From a virus, in IMG/VR virus record IMGVR_UViG_3300018058_000001, positions 1 to 37,376 of that record: a DNA stretch of 37,376 nt; one strand, written 5' to 3'. The notes under the pieces were generated by a model, which was given only the letters and a program-made list of their open reading frames with translations, was not told the DNA's origin and did no database searches. The position numbers and the translations under genes were made by a program. Positions 17,862 to 25,092 of this stretch are shown piece after piece. Positions within the stretch are counted from its first letter, which is position 1, and each line of letters starts with the position of its first letter.

Positions 17862-18197
17862 TTATAGAGAACCTGGAGATTGAATGACGGTAAAGCGGAC
17901 CTCACCAGTTATGCTGGTCAGGTTGAGGCGGATGGCCGTCACAGGCGTTGTGATGGAATAAGCTCCGCTATTTGTCTGACCTGGAAGAGCAGAAGGAAGC
18001 GGAAACCAGCGCATATTGCCTGGGAAGTCTCCCGTATCGTCTCCAGTGATCTCAATTCCATACTGGGAATCTCCGCTCACGGTATCGACAATAGCCGTTA
18101 CCTGAAACGGGTTCTGCAGGTGGTTGAGGTTCTGATAGGGTTGCGGGCCGGGATTCGATCCTGGACCGTAGACAAAACGGTGAATTGCTTCAGACAT
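17862..18197 (-). CDS. Small virion-module protein
   Basis: The 111-aa protein starts MSEAIHRFVYGPGSNPGPQP. It has a beta-rich body (QVTAIVDTVSGDSQYGIEI, then YSITTPVTAIRLNLTSITGE) and ends RFTVIQSPGSL. The start shares a TAATG junction with the preceding 62-aa gene, indicating coupled translation. No signal peptide, membrane segment or catalytic residues are visible. It may be a head decoration or small tail protein. I do not recognise a family. Confidence 0.5.
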   Translation of the reverse strand: MSEAIHRFVYGPGSNPGPQPYQNLNHLQNPFQVTAIVDTVSGDSQYGIEITGDDTGDFPGNMRWFPLPSALPGQTNSGAYSITTPVTAIRLNLTSITGEVRFTVIQSPGSL

Positions 18198-18385
18198 TAG
18201 TGATGGAATCCCTTAAGCGTCTTCGCTAAGGCAGCGCGCCGGCGAAGGGTTGGATTTTCCGAATGAGCGGCCTTAGCCAGCTTCTTGGCGGGGATCTTCT
18301 CGCCTTCAGGAACATGAAGGGCACGGCGGAGACTTCCTGGATGCTGGATAGCTCCAGCAATCCATTTCTCTCCACCGTCCTTCAT
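18197..18385 (-). CDS. Small basic phage protein (KWIxGAIxHPGSLxxAL type)
   Basis: This 62-aa Lys/Arg/Ala-rich protein contains EKWIAGAIQHPGSLRRAL, then a VPEGEKIPAKKLAKA segment and RRAALAKTLKGFHH. Small basic proteins with this pattern recur among phage virion modules, next to low-complexity basic proteins as here. The regular Leu/Ala/Lys spacing suggests one or two amphipathic helices. A DNA- or RNA-contacting or capsid-internal role is possible but unproved. It ends in a TAATG overlap and starts 4 bases after the His-rich gene. Confidence 0.6.
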   Translation of the reverse strand: MKDGGEKWIAGAIQHPGSLRRALHVPEGEKIPAKKLAKAAHSENPTLRRRAALAKTLKGFHH

Positions 18386-18389
18386 ACCG

Positions 18390-18788
18390 TCAGGCCTTGT
18401 GTCGCCCCCGGTGATGACCTCCAGCTACACCGCCGCCTGCTTCATGATGGCGCCCAGCATGATGGATGCCAGAGGAGTGACCAACAGCCGCATGATGAAG
18501 CGGAACGTGGCCTCCAGTCTTGTGGTGATGGGCCTTTCCGCCCTTTGCCAGAGCGGAAGACGGATGCGGATTAACGTCCGCTCCGCCACCATGAGCGCGA
18601 TGCTTGGCATGGTGGACCTTACCGCCATGAGCCACACCAAGGTGCCCCTTCGCGGACTTTCCGTGCACGTGCCCGATAGAATGGCCCTCAGCGAGCTTGA
18701 AAATATTCGGGTTCCCGACTTTGGATTCACCCGCAGAGCCACCAAGAGCGTGATGGCTCTTATGACCCCTATGACGAATGCGTGACAT
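18390..18788 (-). CDS. Histidine/glycine-rich low-complexity protein
   Basis: The 132-aa protein is dominated by His, Gly, Ala and basic residues (HRGHKSHHALGGSAGE near the start and GGHHRGRHKA at the end). His clusters such as KVHHAKHRAHGGG and KAHHHKTGG are spread through it. An excellent ribosome site (AAGGAG, 7 bases before ATG) supports translation in this frame over two long competing frames. Plausible roles are metal binding, DNA condensation inside the capsid, or a disordered virion filler. It lies between the large beta-rich gene and the basic 62-aa gene and is probably co-translated with them. Confidence 0.65.
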   Translation of the reverse strand: MSRIRHRGHKSHHALGGSAGESKVGNPNIFKLAEGHSIGHVHGKSAKGHLGVAHGGKVHHAKHRAHGGGADVNPHPSSALAKGGKAHHHKTGGHVPLHHAAVGHSSGIHHAGRHHEAGGGVAGGHHRGRHKA

Positions 18789-18812
18789 TCGTGGATCTCC
18801 TTATATTATATA

Positions 18813-20318
18813 TTAAGCGTTAGTAAGTATTGCACCAGCTGTTACACGCTGGCATTGCATGGTGAACTTAATAGTACCCGCACCCGTGCAATTATATGTT
18901 GCCGCTGCGATCTGAAGCTTAGAACCTGCTTCAATCGTAAACGGAAGGTTCATGGCAGTTGTTGCCATGGATGATCCCTGCATCGTGATATTCGCACCAA
19001 GAGCAGTTACAATCTGTGTGCCAAGAGTAGTTGCACCATGTCCGCCTGTCTTGGTGATGGTGATATACGCGTTAGCAGTTTGGCTAGCGAGACCGGTACT
19101 GTCCGTTTCCATTGTGAAATTACGAACTAGGATATCGCCAGTAGTTGCAATCTGGGTCAAGTCAATGGCACCAGATGAAACAATCAGCGAACTGGTCACG
19201 CTCTTCTGAACTATAAAGTTCGCACCAGGAGCACCACTTAGAGTACCGGCACCAACTGTGAGCTGGGAAACACCGTTAGCTCCAATGGCATCAATCACGC
19301 TCTTATTGGTTCCTGGAGTAGAGCCGCCAGTACCGTTATTCACTGCATCTTGCACAAACCCTAAAACCGACTGGACACTATAACCAGTTGCATGAGCGTG
19401 GGATGTTTGCCAGGTGATGCCGTTTGGATAAGCTCCATAAAGTGCATTCTCTGCAGCAACCGTGCTATCCAGGATAGGGGCAGAAGCAGAACCGCCAATA
19501 TAATTGAAGCCAGCTGACCCATCGAATACACTGATAAAATATTCGGTAGAAGTGCCAACAGAGCTATCCACAAAGTCCTTGGCACCAGTAGTAGTGCCAG
19601 AATTGTAAATATAGCCAGTGATTACTACATCCTTGGATGCTGAGCCACCAACAGCGTTCACAACAGCAGTACTAGCTGTTCCTGTGAAGTCAATATTTAG
19701 GCGTACACCTGTGCAAACACTGATCTGGACCGGATTGACGCAAACAGCACTTCCTTCAACGCCACGGTAACGAAGATTGATCTTTGCATTCGATACTGTA
19801 GTAAGGAGTATGCAGCTGATCGCTTCATAAGAACCGGAAACGTCTTGCCATTCGATGTTTAAGGTAGGAGATGCGCCAGTAACCTGAATTGGACAAGTCA
19901 GATTGTTGATGCCTGCCTTGCAGATAATATTGTCCACTTTGACATTGGCACCACTAATGAGCATCGTTGCGCCAACTACAGTATTAAACGTAACTGTAGG
20001 ACGCGCATTTCCTGTACCAAGGCCAATAACCTGGACGCCAGCGGTAGAAATCGTAAGGCCGCTAGCAGCCGTCACTGTCTCCGTATGCTCAGGAGAAACG
20101 ATGATAACATCGCTACTTCCAAGACCTACGTTATATGTAGTAGAACAGGCGTGCGCGATGGAGTCGAACGGCTGATCTACCGTTCCTGGACCACTTGGAC
20201 CGCCTGTTGCGGAGTTCACAAACCAATAATTATCGGCCGTACCAGCAGTGGGAATCCCACTTCCAGCAAGCGGAACTCCAAAAGAGCTTACGCCCTGTGG
20301 AAAGTTCGTAATAGCCAT
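18813..20318 (-). CDS. Large beta-rich virion protein, possibly right-handed beta-helix
   Basis: The 501-aa protein begins MAITNFPQGVSSFGVPLAGS. It has regularly spaced short strands consistent with a parallel beta-helix: IIVSPEHTETVTAASGLTIS, then MLISGANVKVDNIICKAG and VSNAKINLRYRGVEG. A conserved-looking segment VNSATGGPSGPG, then TVDQPFDSIAHAC, resembles the start of some beta-helix surface proteins. It lies one gene downstream of the major capsid gene, separated by a structured 142-base leader. A capsid-decorating or baseplate-like role fits. The family is not recognised. Its start has a modest ribosome site (TAAGG). Confidence 0.5.
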   Translation of the reverse strand: MAITNFPQGVSSFGVPLAGSGIPTAGTADNYWFVNSATGGPSGPGTVDQPFDSIAHACSTTYNVGLGSSDVIIVSPEHTETVTAASGLTISTAGVQVIGLGTGNARPTVTFNTVVGATMLISGANVKVDNIICKAGINNLTCPIQVTGASPTLNIEWQDVSGSYEAISCILLTTVSNAKINLRYRGVEGSAVCVNPVQISVCTGVRLNIDFTGTASTAVVNAVGGSASKDVVITGYIYNSGTTTGAKDFVDSSVGTSTEYFISVFDGSAGFNYIGGSASAPILDSTVAAENALYGAYPNGITWQTSHAHATGYSVQSVLGFVQDAVNNGTGGSTPGTNKSVIDAIGANGVSQLTVGAGTLSGAPGANFIVQKSVTSSLIVSSGAIDLTQIATTGDILVRNFTMETDSTGLASQTANAYITITKTGGHGATTLGTQIVTALGANITMQGSSMATTAMNLPFTIEAGSKLQIAAATYNCTGAGTIKFTMQCQRVTAGAILTNA

Positions 20319-20340
20319 TTATTATGCCTTATGGATGAAC

Positions 20341-20360
20341 GAGATCTCCGAAGATATCTC
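20341..20360 (-). promoter_or_regulatory. C(UUCG)G-tetraloop hairpin in the leader of the beta-rich virion gene
   Basis: On the minus-strand transcript these 20 bases fold into an 8-position stem with one A-G mismatch, capped by the extra-stable C(UUCG)G tetraloop. There is no U-run after it, so it is not a standard intrinsic terminator. It sits 22 bases before the start codon at 20318, downstream of the capsid gene. It may protect or pace the mRNA of the following gene. Confidence 0.55.
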
Positions 20361-20377
20361 GGGCTTTACTGAAATAT

Positions 20378-20455
20378 GCTGAATATCCTCTCAATATTTA
20401 GTGAGAGTTTATGTAGATAGACACCACAGAAATATTGAGAGGAAAAAATATCAGC
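20378..20455 (-). promoter_or_regulatory. Long stem-loop just after the major capsid gene
   Basis: A perfect 13-bp inverted repeat (20387-20399 with 20430-20442) is extended outside by 5 more pairs (20378-20382 with 20451-20455) across an internal loop. Within the 30-base loop a second, alternative hairpin is possible (CTCTCA with TGAGAG). It starts 6 bases after the capsid stop codon and has no downstream T-run. It may be an mRNA-processing or 3'-stabilising structure for capsid mRNA, or a weak attenuator before the downstream genes. Confidence 0.6.
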
Positions 20456-20460
20456 GAATA

Positions 20461-21369
20461 CTAGCTTGTTGCCATTTGTCCGTATACAGACCGGGGATCG
20501 TTCCAAAAATATCCCTTACGTTCGTAGTTCTGGATCTTCAGATTGTGGGTATCGAAGTCGGCCCACATATTCTGCTCATAGGGCTCGCGCTCGAACTCAA
20601 TGAATCCCTTCACGCTCGTAAGCAGGAACCAGGCATATTTGCTGGACAGATACCGGCAAGTCTTGAGCCGGACATGACCGTTGAGTTGGTGAATAACGTT
20701 TGGATCGTTATTAGCCGTACCGGGACGGAGTTCTGCCTCCAGAAGACGAAGAGCCGTAGCGCGGAGATTCCACGGAACGAGAAGGGTTTCCGGCATGACA
20801 TCGATCAAAAGACCAGCCTGATCGACGAACGTGGTCGGAATGGCCGTGATTGCCGAGATCAAGCTACCTTCAGCAAGGCTCTGCGGAACTGAGCTGGTAT
20901 TGGCAAACGTTCCACCGTCTACAGGGTGAGAGACGGAAAGCAGCGGCTGGCCGGTACCTCCAGAGTTTGCATCATAGGTTGTGGCTGTGTTGAACAGATA
21001 TGCGGATTGGTAGTTCCAGAACTGCCGCATGCTGTTCTGCATGCCGATAACGGTAGGCCCGAACTCACTCTTATAGAGGTTATCAGCAAGAGCTTGGCGG
21101 GTGAAAACGACACCAAGTCCAGCACCAACTGGGCGCATATTGTACTTATAGCGCTGTCCAGAATTGTTATCGTATGAAATAGAACCACCGTCTTCCTTGA
21201 TCTGTGCGATCCCGGCGTAACGGTTCTGAACGGTAAACTCCTGGTTCATAAAGCTCTGGCGCTTTACAAAGACCTCCTCAAGCTCAAGAGGAACTTCCTT
21301 GTACTTGCCTTCAACAGCATTAAGGCCAGGAAGTAGAAGGTCGTGGATTGAACCTAAATTGATAGTCAT
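20461..21369 (-). CDS. Major capsid protein, HK97-like fold
   Basis: This 302-aa protein lies between the scaffold/decoration genes and the tail-module genes. An N-terminal helix (NAVEGKYKEVPLELEEVF) is followed by YAGIAQIKEDGGSISYD, the extended-loop region and GVVFTRQALADNLYK. Long helices and strands then follow (NSMRQFWNYQSAYLFNTAT, later LLVPWNLRATALRLLEAE). The C-terminal YEQNMWADFDTHNLKIQNYE then KGYFWNDPRSVYG segment is typical of gpT-like capsid proteins. Its length suits this family. A strong ribosome site (AAGGATT) lies before the ATG. It should form the icosahedral shell, with the scaffold acting before DNA entry. Confidence 0.85.
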   Translation of the reverse strand: MTINLGSIHDLLLPGLNAVEGKYKEVPLELEEVFVKRQSFMNQEFTVQNRYAGIAQIKEDGGSISYDNNSGQRYKYNMRPVGAGLGVVFTRQALADNLYKSEFGPTVIGMQNSMRQFWNYQSAYLFNTATTYDANSGGTGQPLLSVSHPVDGGTFANTSSVPQSLAEGSLISAITAIPTTFVDQAGLLIDVMPETLLVPWNLRATALRLLEAELRPGTANNDPNVIHQLNGHVRLKTCRYLSSKYAWFLLTSVKGFIEFEREPYEQNMWADFDTHNLKIQNYERKGYFWNDPRSVYGQMATS

Positions 21370-21384
21370 TGTCTAATCCTTTCC

Positions 21385-22011
21385 TTAAATCGTTGTAGAT
21401 GCGAATGGATTGGATTCGACAATAACGATATTATTAGCTGAGCTATCGTCAGTGCCAGGAATTCCGGATGGAACATATGAAGAGTACAAGTCTACAACCT
21501 TAAATGGATATGTGCTTGAAGCTCCTCCAGTTCCACCGAGATACGCACCATCTGCATACATACCGGAGCGTCCATAACCGCCAGTCACACTTCCGGAACC
21601 GGCATTAAGGTCAACGGTCTGCCCAAACAGAGATGATGTGAATGGCTGGCTGCTGTAGTTACCACTCATGACTTTGAAAAGCTGAGGAACGGCATCGGCA
21701 ATCGGAATGATATAAGCCCAGCCATCATAAGCATGATCTCCAGACGGCCAGTAACTCGATTCGATAACATTACCTCGCGCAGTAGACAGGTACTCACAGC
21801 CAACAAAAATGCCGGCAGTATTTCCGCCAGTCACGCCCTGAGCGCTAACCCCTACATAACCGGTAGTAAGTTTTCTAACTACATCTCCAAAATAAATTGG
21901 AGTATTATTGCTGGCATACAGCTTCATTTTGCGCTGGATGCCATTCACGGCAGGACCGCCCTTAGATGGGCCAATCCATTCGAACCCGAACGCAGTGCCC
22001 GGATTTGACAT
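21385..22011 (-). CDS. Capsid decoration-like protein
   Basis: The 208-aa protein begins MSNPGTAFGFEWIGPSKGGP. It has a small beta fold (MKLYASNNTPIYFGDVVRKL, then GIFVGCEYLSTARGNVIESS) and a Gly/Ser-rich C-terminal region. It lies directly upstream of the major capsid gene in the transcript, 15 bases away, the normal place for a decoration or head-stabilising protein. It has an AGGTGA ribosome site. No catalytic motif is seen. The fold resembles small beta-barrel virion proteins, but the call is mainly positional. Confidence 0.6.
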   Translation of the reverse strand: MSNPGTAFGFEWIGPSKGGPAVNGIQRKMKLYASNNTPIYFGDVVRKLTTGYVGVSAQGVTGGNTAGIFVGCEYLSTARGNVIESSYWPSGDHAYDGWAYIIPIADAVPQLFKVMSGNYSSQPFTSSLFGQTVDLNAGSGSVTGGYGRSGMYADGAYLGGTGGASSTYPFKVVDLYSSYVPSGIPGTDDSSANNIVIVESNPFASTTI

Positions 22012-22111
22012 GAAGTCACCTATGTGTTTGAAAATCGGCTTCGCAGCGCGCTTTGCCAGTGTGTTTAATAAAAATTCTTTGAATCCAGCGCGGAAATAAA
22101 GAATGGATTAA

Positions 22112-22675
22112 TTATTCGTCCATAGAAATCGGTTTATGTTCAGGCTGCCATGCGTTAGGAGCCCGTTCATACTCTCCACGGTCGGTAATCATTGCCTTCC
22201 GCCAAGGTAAAATACCGGAAGGAAGGTTACTAGCCCAATTGTCATCCTTGATTCTATCGAGGGAATGGGCTGCTAGTTCCTTGTTAACTTTATCCAGATG
22301 ATACTGCTGGTGCAGTTTGGTAAGACCAGCGGGACGCTCTACCAGAATAAGCCCTTGCATTTCAATATAATTCTGTCCCTCAGGCATAGAATCTTTGAAA
22401 TATCCTTTCAGACCGGTAACTGGAACTTCAGTCCAGCCATTACGCTTCATTTCTGGCAACTCATTTTTACTAGTATCCCCAAAAGCATTGGTTCTAATCC
22501 ATTGATAGGACCAGCCTGGATCTCTAACGCTTTCCGGAAAATCGAATTCGCTTCCACTCTCCGCAGGAGTAAATTTTAAGACTTGGCCATCGCGGCCCAT
22601 AAACTCATTGGGACGCAATTTTACCTGCCCTTCACGGACTGGCTCTCTAACTGGCTTGCGGACATTATCTTGCAT
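22112..22675 (-). CDS. Uncharacterised phage protein between scaffold and decoration genes
   Basis: The 187-aa protein begins with a basic region of repeated VREP units (PVREPVREGQVKLRP). It contains an aromatic segment (RDPGWSYQWIRTNAFGDTS) also seen in proteins encoded near scaffold genes of podoviruses, and EMQGLILVERPAGLTKLHQQ in its helical C-terminal half. It is acidic/basic mixed without membrane segments. Its place suggests a head-assembly accessory. The function is not recognised. The ribosome site GAAGG lies 12 bases from the ATG, a little far. Confidence 0.5.
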   Translation of the reverse strand: MQDNVRKPVREPVREGQVKLRPNEFMGRDGQVLKFTPAESGSEFDFPESVRDPGWSYQWIRTNAFGDTSKNELPEMKRNGWTEVPVTGLKGYFKDSMPEGQNYIEMQGLILVERPAGLTKLHQQYHLDKVNKELAAHSLDRIKDDNWASNLPSGILPWRKAMITDRGEYERAPNAWQPEHKPISMDE

Positions 22676-22696
22676 AGTAAAATTTGCCTTCAGTTA

Positions 22697-23695
22697 TCAT
22701 CTGGAATATGTACGCCCGCTACCGTTCGAAGGCTGCTTGCTACCAGCAGTTCTCTCCTTCGATGCGGCATAAGCTTCAAGTGATATGCCCATGCTTTGGG
22801 CGATCATCTTTTCATCTTCTGTCAGGTAAACCCGCCGCCTTCCAGGTGCAGATCCTGAAGTACGGGATGGCGGGGCAGATGGAGCGCGCCGGGCTGTCTT
22901 AGCAGGAACAGGATGCTGTGCAGGACGCTCATCTGGCTCAGCATCTGGCTCAAGATAACCCATCTGCTCATCAAGGAAATCCAGATATTCATCCGTTCCT
23001 GGCATGAAGCCCTTGGCAGCCGCCATCTGATCGGCCGCATATGCCAGTTTTTGCCGCTCCGGTTTTAGAACATCATCCCTATGCTCGCGTGCCCATGATG
23101 CCACTTTTGGATGCATGGTTGCTAAAGCTGCTTCGAATTGATCCTGAACTGGCGGAGCCGCTACCGGCTTAGGTTCTCTCTCACGGCGTTCAAGTTCCTG
23201 GTATGCATTGGCATACTGCGACATAATGCCATTCGAGCGTACCATTTCCTCCTGAGCATCTGCCGCCGCATCGAAGTTTCCTTCTTGCAGGGCAAGTGCA
23301 TAACGGCGCTTAGCATCCTTAACCTTTAGCTCTTCAGTAGAATAAGCCTGCTCAAGAACTGCTTTGTGGTTAGAAAGTTCGTTCGTGGCATGCCGGCCAA
23401 GCTGACTCTCTTGCTCCCGTGCCCTCGCTTCTGCTGCTTCAGCACGCTTCCGTTCTGCATCCCGCTCAGCCTGGGCTTCCTGAAATTGCCGCTTTAATAC
23501 CTCTAACGGCTCATCCTCACCCTTATCCTGGATAGCGGGAGTAGAGGACGGCTTTTCAGGAGCTAGCTCTTCCTGATTGGCATCCTCTAACTCTACCTCC
23601 ACGCCTCCCTCTGTATTGCCTTCCTTGAGGTAATCGAAATCATCTCCTGGCACCGTCTCACGTTTACCAGCGCGGTATCGTTGTTTGTGTCCCAT
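22697..23695 (-). CDS. Capsid scaffolding protein
   Basis: The 332-aa acidic/basic helical protein has the scaffold hallmarks. It has a disordered acidic N-terminus (EGGVEVELEDANQEELAPEK), a long coiled coil near residues 65-180 (LKRQFQEAQAERDAERKRAE, later YQELERREREP) and a flexible Pro/Ser/Arg-rich tail. The C-terminus has basic residues (PGRRRVYLTEDEKMIAQS), which in this class contact the capsid protein. It sits upstream of the capsid gene and downstream of the portal and GroES-like genes. It should guide procapsid assembly and then leave or be cleaved. No protease is seen in the gene itself. Confidence 0.75.
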   Translation of the reverse strand: MGHKQRYRAGKRETVPGDDFDYLKEGNTEGGVEVELEDANQEELAPEKPSSTPAIQDKGEDEPLEVLKRQFQEAQAERDAERKRAEAAEARAREQESQLGRHATNELSNHKAVLEQAYSTEELKVKDAKRRYALALQEGNFDAAADAQEEMVRSNGIMSQYANAYQELERREREPKPVAAPPVQDQFEAALATMHPKVASWAREHRDDVLKPERQKLAYAADQMAAAKGFMPGTDEYLDFLDEQMGYLEPDAEPDERPAQHPVPAKTARRAPSAPPSRTSGSAPGRRRVYLTEDEKMIAQSMGISLEAYAASKERTAGSKQPSNGSGRTYSR

Positions 23696-23704
23696 GGCGA
23701 TTCC

Positions 23705-24121
23705 CTAAAATACGCTTTCTGGATCGAATAAAGTACCCAAGATATCCGAGTCCCAAATATACCGGCACGCAATGCCTCCAATTCCGATCTCACGAGCATC
23801 CGAATTGAAGAAATGGACCCAATCGCCAACATCAGCTTTCGGACCCTCCCACTCATATTGAGGATAGCGGGGATCGTATTTAAACGCACTTACACCAAGC
23901 TTGAGCACCAAGCCTGCCTTTCCCTGCCACCGTCCTTCATCTTTACGGTTATCGGTAAAAATAATACCTCCCTTACTCCTGGACGCAGATGGAGCCAGTG
24001 CAATAAGAACACGCGGTCCAAATATAGCAGGAATATTAGGAAGTTCATTACGCAGACGCGACATAATAACTTCTGCTGGATTTTCAACACCTAATTGATA
24101 CTCTAATTGTTCGATTTTCAT
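23705..24121 (-). CDS. GroES-like co-chaperonin
   Basis: This 138-aa protein shows the GroES order. The first strands are GPRVLIALAPSASRS, followed by the mobile-loop/roof region KGGIIFTDNRKDEGRWQGKA, then GLVLKLG. A VGDWVHFFNSDAREIGIGGI segment matches the GroES barrel, and the end RYIWDSDILGTLF parallels the SDILA-type tail of GroES. It is longer than the usual 95-100 aa because of an N-terminal extension and an insert near residues 75-95. Phage co-chaperonins (such as T4 gp31) replace host GroES for folding capsid protein. Its position beside scaffold and portal fits capsid folding. Dependence on host GroEL is an inference. Confidence 0.75.
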   Translation of the reverse strand: MKIEQLEYQLGVENPAEVIMSRLRNELPNIPAIFGPRVLIALAPSASRSKGGIIFTDNRKDEGRWQGKAGLVLKLGVSAFKYDPRYPQYEWEGPKADVGDWVHFFNSDAREIGIGGIACRYIWDSDILGTLFDPESVF

Positions 24122-24327
24122 CTTTTGCCTTCCTCGTCATGAATCTCTTTATAAACTTGGTTAAACATCTCTAAAACTTCACCAAGTGAATAATATCTGC
24201 CTCCATGCCACCTATAGTCATCCTGATTGCATCTGCCTTCCAAGATTTGCTCTGCAACTAATAGACGGCGCTCATCGATCAATGCCTTCAGCTTGGAAGC
24301 AAAGATAGAGCCATTGAAATCGTACAT
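24118..24327 (-). CDS. Small phage protein of unknown function
   Basis: The 69-aa protein starts MYDFNGSIFASKLKALIDER and is largely helical (RRLLVAEQILEGRCNQDDYR), ending in a charged EIHDEEGKR tail. It overlaps both neighbours: TAATG with the 74-aa gene and ATGA with the GroES-like gene. The three are therefore translated as a coupled string. No motif is recognised. It could be a small head-assembly accessory. Confidence 0.55.
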   Translation of the reverse strand: MYDFNGSIFASKLKALIDERRLLVAEQILEGRCNQDDYRWHGGRYYSLGEVLEMFNQVYKEIHDEEGKR

Positions 24328-24551
24328 TACCGGGATGTCCTCAACCGGAGGCTCTGACGGCCTGGGATATAATCGCGAACCAGAGTAAAATCCTTAGCTG
24401 TATCGATCATTCCATGTGGAATCAAAACATCGTTTCCGCTAAAAATAACTAACGCTTTCAAACAATCCTCTACAAAACGGCCAGCTGTCTCAAGCTCTTC
24501 AATGCGTTTAAGAAGCTGGTCCCGTTCCGTTGTGTCCTTTGCCTTCGCCAT
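24327..24551 (-). CDS. Small helical phage protein
   Basis: The 74-aa protein begins MAKAKDTTERDQLLKRIEEL with a charged helix. A hydrophobic middle follows (DCLKALVIFSGNDVLIPHGM) and the tail is basic (GRQSLRLRTSR). A good ribosome site (TAGGAAGG) is present, preceded by an AT-rich TTATATAA stretch. It ends in TAATG overlap with the 69-aa gene. Function unknown; the place between portal and GroES-like genes suggests head assembly. Confidence 0.5.
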   Translation of the reverse strand: MAKAKDTTERDQLLKRIEELETAGRFVEDCLKALVIFSGNDVLIPHGMIDTAKDFTLVRDYIPGRQSLRLRTSR

Positions 24552-24579
24552 AGTTTGCCTTCCTATTATATAATATACG

Positions 24580-25092
24580 CTATTCCTTCCTCATCCGGCG
24601 CATATGAGCGGCCTTCTCAAGCCGGCCAATCCCATTATCGCCTGCATCGTAACCAGTAACTCGCTTCACAAGTCCTCCAGCCGCACGTTTCTTGATCTTA
24701 CCTCCCCTTTTCGCCATAGGTGCTCCAGCAAGAGCACCTAGCCCTCCAGTTGGAGGAACTGCCGGGGCAGACGGGCGGGAAGGCAAAGTCGCACCCGCTG
24801 CACCCGGCGTTGGTCCTCCAACGGGCACAGGCACGGCGCGCGCACCATCCCCACGAGGAGCAACTACGACATTCACTTGAGTTTTAGGCCGCTTCTTGCC
24901 AGCAGCTCCGCCCTTCGAATGGCATGTGCCGCCTGTCTTCTTGCCAGTCAGAGAAGATGGTTTGACCATTTTCTTGACAAGAGAGCGATCAGCCGCTTCA
25001 TCCGTATGGGGACTAGTCCCGTTACCGCCAAGCATCCGGTGAATCATCGTCTTCTGGAAATCGTGGTGGGAAGTAGTCTTATGGGATTTCAT
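24580..25092 (-). CDS. Basic Pro/Gly/Lys-rich low-complexity phage protein
   Basis: The 170-aa protein has a Lys/His-containing N-terminal helix (MKSHKTTSHHDFQKTMIHRM). A flexible Gly/Pro/Ala middle follows (PVPVGGPTPGAAGATLPSRP) and the C-terminus is basic (AKRGGKIKKRAAGGLVKRVT). Its end (RLEKAAHMRRMRKE) is strongly cationic, suggesting nucleic-acid or capsid contact. It is translationally coupled to the portal gene by an ATGA overlap. A head-internal or packaging-associated role is a guess. Its low-complexity tail resembles that of other basic proteins in this module. Confidence 0.55.
   Translation of the reverse strand: MKSHKTTSHHDFQKTMIHRMLGGNGTSPHTDEAADRSLVKKMVKPSSLTGKKTGGTCHSKGGAAGKKRPKTQVNVVVAPRGDGARAVPVPVGGPTPGAAGATLPSRPSAPAVPPTGGLGALAGAPMAKRGGKIKKRAAGGLVKRVTGYDAGDNGIGRLEKAAHMRRMRKE

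Noticed and set aside
18399-18785. 128-aa plus-strand ORF opposite the His-rich gene
   Set aside because: It is a by-product of biased codons. The minus frame has the strong ribosome site and fits the packed operon.
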